Shown: positions 6,079 to 7,597 of the stretch, one piece after another
How the letters are laid out: every line of letters starts with the position of its first letter
Position numbering within the stretch: the first letter of the stretch is position 1
Made by a program: the position numbers and the translations under genes
Notes under the pieces: model-generated
What the model was told of the DNA's origin: nothing
Databases searched by the model: none
What the model saw: only the letters and a program-made list of their open reading frames with translations
NCBI GenBank assembly: GCA_023544605.1
Contig: JAMJFQ010000075.1
Coordinates: 1-7,597 of the forward strand
Origin: ANME-2 cluster archaeon
GTDB taxonomy: Archaea; Halobacteriota; Methanosarcinia; Methanosarcinales; Methanocomedenaceae
Length of the DNA: 7,597 bases
Direction: 5' to 3'

Positions 6079-6152
6079 AAATCTGTGTAATCGGTGTTAA
6101 TCCGTGTCTGGAAATATAAAAAGACACAGATTTCACTGATTGACACTGATTT
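6079..6152. repeat. Imperfect palindrome made of AATCnGTGT units
   Basis: The left arm (6079-6109) holds three units in tandem: AATCTGTGT, AATCGGTGTT and AATCCGTGTCT. After a 12-base A-rich centre the right arm (6122-6152) holds three units in opposite orientation: ACACAGATT, TCACTGATT and ACACTGATT. With one small gap on each side the two 31-base arms pair almost throughout. From memory, similar AATCCGTGT-type interspersed repeats occur in intergenic DNA of many environmental archaea and bacteria; no search was run. A further ACACCGA at 6063-6069 can pair with TCGGTGT at 6091-6097. Confidence 0.65.
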
Positions 6153-6233
6153 GTAGTCACATCGGTAATTGAACAATTCGCTGTATAACTGGATTCTGAT
6201 ATTGTGTCGACTAAAGTATAGAAAGTATTTAGT

Positions 6234-6269
6234 TTATACTGCTTATACTGCTTATACTGCTTATACTGT
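6234..6269 (+). repeat. Four-copy 9-bp tandem repeat TTATACTGC before hepT
   Basis: Units at 6234-6242, 6243-6251, 6252-6260 and 6261-6269; the last ends in T instead of C. The array ends eight bases before the AGGAGGT ribosome binding site of hepT. Each unit contains a TTATAC core that looks like a weak TATA element, and AGTATA (6215-6220) is an inverted match to TATACT of the first unit. It may be an operator array for the toxin-antitoxin operon, or simple slippage DNA. Confidence 0.75.
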
Positions 6270-6276
6270 AATAATC

Positions 6277-6283
6277 AGGAGGT
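6277..6283 (+). promoter_or_regulatory. Strong ribosome binding site setting the TTG start of hepT
   Basis: AGGAGGT lies seven bases before TTG 6291. No ATG or GTG stands at a suitable distance, and the frame from TTG gives the HEPN N-terminus, so this site decides the start. Confidence 0.75.
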
Positions 6284-6290
6284 ATCCGGG

Positions 6291-6728
6291 TTGTCTGATC
6301 TTACAAAAATTAATCCAGCCTTACTTGTTGAGAGAATACGTGAAATCAAGCAGTCATTGGAACAGATTATATCTATCTCCGATAAAGGCCAGGAGGCTTT
6401 TTTAGAAGACCTGATCCTTATTGATTCTGTTAAGTAAAGGTTATTAGTAGTTATTGAAGCTTGTATTTCTATTTGCAGCCATATTACAATAAGGGCATTT
6501 AACAAGGCACCAGAAGGTTATGCAGATTGCTTTTTCGTACTGGGGGAGGTGGGTGTCATACATACAGACCTGGCCCAAAGGTTATCGGAAATGGTAAGGT
6601 TTAGGAATATGCTTGTGCATATATACCGGGAAATAGATGACAAGAGGCTTTATAAGATCATCACGAGCGATATGGATGATGTGGAATTGTTTTTATTAGA
6701 AATCAGGGATCTTATAGGAAAAATATGA
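6291..6728 (+). pseudogene. hepT: HepT-type HEPN toxin (DUF86 family), interrupted by an in-frame TAA
   Basis: Read from TTG 6291 the frame gives 48 residues (MSDLTKINPALLVERIREIK...), then TAA at 6435-6437, then continues in the same frame to TGA 6726-6728. Reading through gives 145 positions, the normal length of HepT. After the stop come the family features: R-L-L-V-V-I-E-A-C, NKAPEGYADCFFVLGEVGVI, and R105-N-M-L-V-H110-I-Y112, the RX4HXY active site of HepT RNases, whose Tyr is the target of MntA AMPylation in studied pairs. The codon is Tyr in relatives (VKYRL), so one base change (TAC/TAT to TAA) explains it. No frameshift is present. Either the toxin was inactivated or the base is an error. 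TAA is not a pyrrolysine codon, and no good restart exists after it. The gene ends with an ATGA overlap to the antitoxin. Confidence 0.85.
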
Positions 6729-7144
6729 TGGGTAATACCTATAATCTTTCCACAGAGCAGAAAGAGGATGGAAAGAAAAAATTGGCTGATATATTGTCGT
6801 TCCATGAGGATGTTATATTTGCTTATCTGCTGGGCAGTTTTCTTGAGAAGGGAAGTTTCCACGATGTAGATATGGCAGTATATACAGCTAAGGAGATTGG
6901 GAAAGAAGATGTGCTGGACTATGAGATATCTTTGTCACTGGAACTTGCTCGGGCTGTAAATCTTCCTGTGGATGTTAAGGTTATAGGTTATTCTTCTCCT
7001 GGTTTTAATTATGAGGTAATCAGGGGGGAAGTGGTTTTTTGCAGGGATGATGATACCAGGTTTGATTTTGTGGAAAAGGTATGGGCCGAGTATTTTGATT
7101 ATAAACCTGTGGCCGAATTTATCCTGAAGGAGATCATTACCTGA
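6725..7144 (+). CDS. mntA: MntA-type nucleotidyltransferase antitoxin (MNT domain)
   Basis: 139 residues, the usual size for a minimal nucleotidyltransferase partner of HepT. The catalytic part is visible: LLGSFLEKGSFHDVDMAVY with G37-S38 and D47-x-D49, and a third acidic position at D83 in LPVDVKVIG. The following FNYEVIRGEVVFCRDDDTRFDF and the aromatic C-terminal helix fit the family. In characterised pairs MntA adds AMP to the HepT tyrosine and so blocks its RNase activity. Here the GS-to-DxD gap is eight residues, shorter than the GSX10DXD of the studied examples, but this fits a shorter loop seen in related proteins. ATG 6725 overlaps the hepT stop (ATGA), with AGGAA at 6716-6720 upstream; a second ATG at 6728 is possible. 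Complete and without damage, unlike its partner. Confidence 0.88.
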   Translation: MMGNTYNLSTEQKEDGKKKLADILSFHEDVIFAYLLGSFLEKGSFHDVDMAVYTAKEIGKEDVLDYEISLSLELARAVNLPVDVKVIGYSSPGFNYEVIRGEVVFCRDDDTRFDFVEKVWAEYFDYKPVAEFILKEIIT

Positions 7145-7176
7145 AAATTATGCGGCGATGGTTATCGTATTTGAAT

Positions 7177-7193
7177 AAATCCGTGCCATCCGT
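7177..7193 (+). repeat. Degenerate copy of the AATCnGTG repeat family
   Basis: AAATCCGTGCCATCCGT has two ATCCGT units seven bases apart and matches the unit type of the palindrome at 6079-6152 in the same orientation as its left arm. It stands 33 bases after the antitoxin stop, so the toxin-antitoxin pair has such sequences on both sides. Confidence 0.4.
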
Positions 7194-7238
7194 ATTCCTT
7201 CCTCTCCATACCCAGGCAGAACGAACCCCCACGGCTGG

Positions 7239-7273
7239 CTGCACCCGGCTCCCCTTACGGGTAGCGGGCGCAG
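7239..7273. other. G/C-rich hairpin of unknown role
   Basis: CTGC-A-CCCG (7239-7247) pairs with CGGG-C-GCAG (7265-7273): four plus four G/C-rich pairs around one A.C mismatch. A second pairing, ACCCG (7243-7247) with CGGGT (7258-7262), is mutually exclusive with it. No T-run follows on the plus strand, so it is not an ordinary terminator. It could be a relic of a mobile element or a structured RNA. Confidence 0.3.
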
Positions 7274-7452
7274 GGAAAGTGCAGATATGACGTTGATGAA
7301 AAATTCTACAGAGGCGGCGCATTTAGAGCCAGAGATATTATTAGTGGATGTGGTGTTGGCGGTGGAGGATGCAGCTTGTTGAAGAAATACCCAGGAGAAG
7401 GAAATTTATTAGAATAAAGTAAATTGACAGATATCAGATATATTCAGGTCTT

Positions 7453-7597
7453 TCATTTATCGGTTAAATTGTAAGAAGTAGAGGATTCCAGAACCATGAC
7501 CTTGTCTTTCATTTCGGATAATTCAGATTCTATTTTTGACAATCTTGTATCAAAGAGAGTATTGAAGTCATTCCTCAGGGAATGGATTTCAGAAGTT
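7453..7597 (-). CDS. C-terminal end of a coiled-coil protein, 5' part outside window
   Basis: The minus strand is open from the window edge to TGA (complement of 7453-7455), giving 47 residues. Hydrophobic residues I4, L7, F11, L14, I22, L26, M29, V33 and L36 follow a three-four spacing, with charged residues between them (RLSKIESELSEMKDKVMVLE), so a coiled coil is likely. The tail SSTSYNLTDK is unstructured. No family is recognised. The opposite strand is also open here from ATG 7496, but lacks such a pattern; I prefer the minus strand. It would run convergent to the antitoxin gene. Confidence 0.5.
   Translation of the reverse strand, partial: TSEIHSLRNDFNTLFDTRLSKIESELSEMKDKVMVLESSTSYNLTDK

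Larger units (their letters stand above)
5946..6290. other. 345-bp gene-free region with repeats between DUF1015 and the toxin-antitoxin pair
   Basis: No credible gene on either strand. It contains an IS-end-like sequence at its left edge, a 7-base inverted repeat GTGCCAC/GTGGCAC (5966-5972, 6030-6036), the 9-base direct repeat GACTAAAGT (6023-6031 and 6209-6217), the AATCnGTGT palindrome (6079-6152) and the 9-base tandem repeat before hepT (6234-6269). Its composition is A/T-richer than the DUF1015 gene, in keeping with accessory DNA. Confidence 0.75.
7145..7452. other. 308-bp gene-free region after the toxin-antitoxin pair
   Basis: I see no credible gene. It holds a degenerate AATCCGTG-type repeat (7177-7193), a G/C-rich stretch (about 7214-7276) with a hairpin (7239-7273), and A/T-rich DNA after 7380. 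Short frames exist on both strands, including a minus-strand one of roughly 85 codons without ATG ending at 7148, but none shows family features. The G/C-rich part differs sharply from both flanks and may be foreign or a relic. Confidence 0.6.

Noticed and set aside
6234..6269. CRISPR-like array
   Set aside because: Units of nine bases are directly adjacent without spacers, so it is a simple tandem repeat.
6435..6437. Recoding of the hepT stop as an amino acid (for example pyrrolysine)
   Set aside because: Pyrrolysine uses TAG, not TAA, and no stem-loop typical of recoding was seen after it.
7287..7382. 31-residue plus-strand frame starting MTLMKNSTEA
   Set aside because: Too short, no convincing ribosome binding site and no recognised family.
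7137..7410. Minus-strand open frames after the antitoxin, including one without ATG ending at 7148
   Set aside because: They span a G/C-rich island and a repeat, lack a binding site and have no family likeness that I can support.
7496..7597. Plus-strand frame from ATG 7496 open to the window edge
   Set aside because: It is antisense to a better coiled-coil pattern and has no clear ribosome binding site; not fully excluded.

Overview
The window looks like a chromosomal segment of a euryarchaeon, most likely a methanogen or methanotroph-like archaeon of the Methanosarcinales/ANME type. Four things point there: ribosomal proteins L44e and S27e, aIF2-alpha and Nop10 exist only in archaea/eukaryotes; the truncated first gene matches the C-terminal domain of the archaeal GINS replication factor; genes carry GGAGG-type ribosome binding sites; and spacers carry TATA-like boxes. 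The exact lineage is inference.

Bases 1-2562 are one tight plus-strand housekeeping operon: GINS (C-terminal part), rpl44e, rps27e, aIF2-alpha, a 52-residue Nop10, and a PAC2-family protein. Gaps after GINS are only 8-14 bases apart from a 38-base gap before rpl44e. This order links replication, ribosome, translation initiation, rRNA modification and probably proteasome assembly, and such a cluster is known in archaea. It ends in a T-rich terminator that faces the hairpin terminator of the next, convergent operon.

Bases 2644-4306 (minus strand) hold nfeD followed by a slipin/SPFH gene, a classic membrane pair. The slipin carries five 11-residue repeats after its SPFH domain. A 340-base divergent spacer follows. 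It contains three consecutive stem-loops (4473-4546) between two TATA-like boxes, which is the best candidate here for an unannotated structured RNA or long regulatory leader. Then comes a complete DUF1015-family gene (4647-5945) of unknown function.

Bases 5946-7452 are accessory in character: IS-end-like sequence, an imperfect palindrome built from AATCnGTGT units, a four-copy 9-base tandem repeat, and a HepT/MntA-type HEPN-MNT toxin-antitoxin pair. The toxin reading frame is intact apart from one TAA at codon 49, while the antitoxin is complete, so the module seems to be decaying with its antitoxin kept, unless the stop is a sequence error. A degenerate copy of the AATCnGTG motif lies on the other side of the pair. 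The last ~150 bases hold the C-terminal end of a coiled-coil protein on the minus strand that runs off the window. I found no tRNA, rRNA or CRISPR array. I did not find a clearly new multi-gene system; the structured spacer and the repeat-flanked, broken toxin-antitoxin module are the points most worth a second look.
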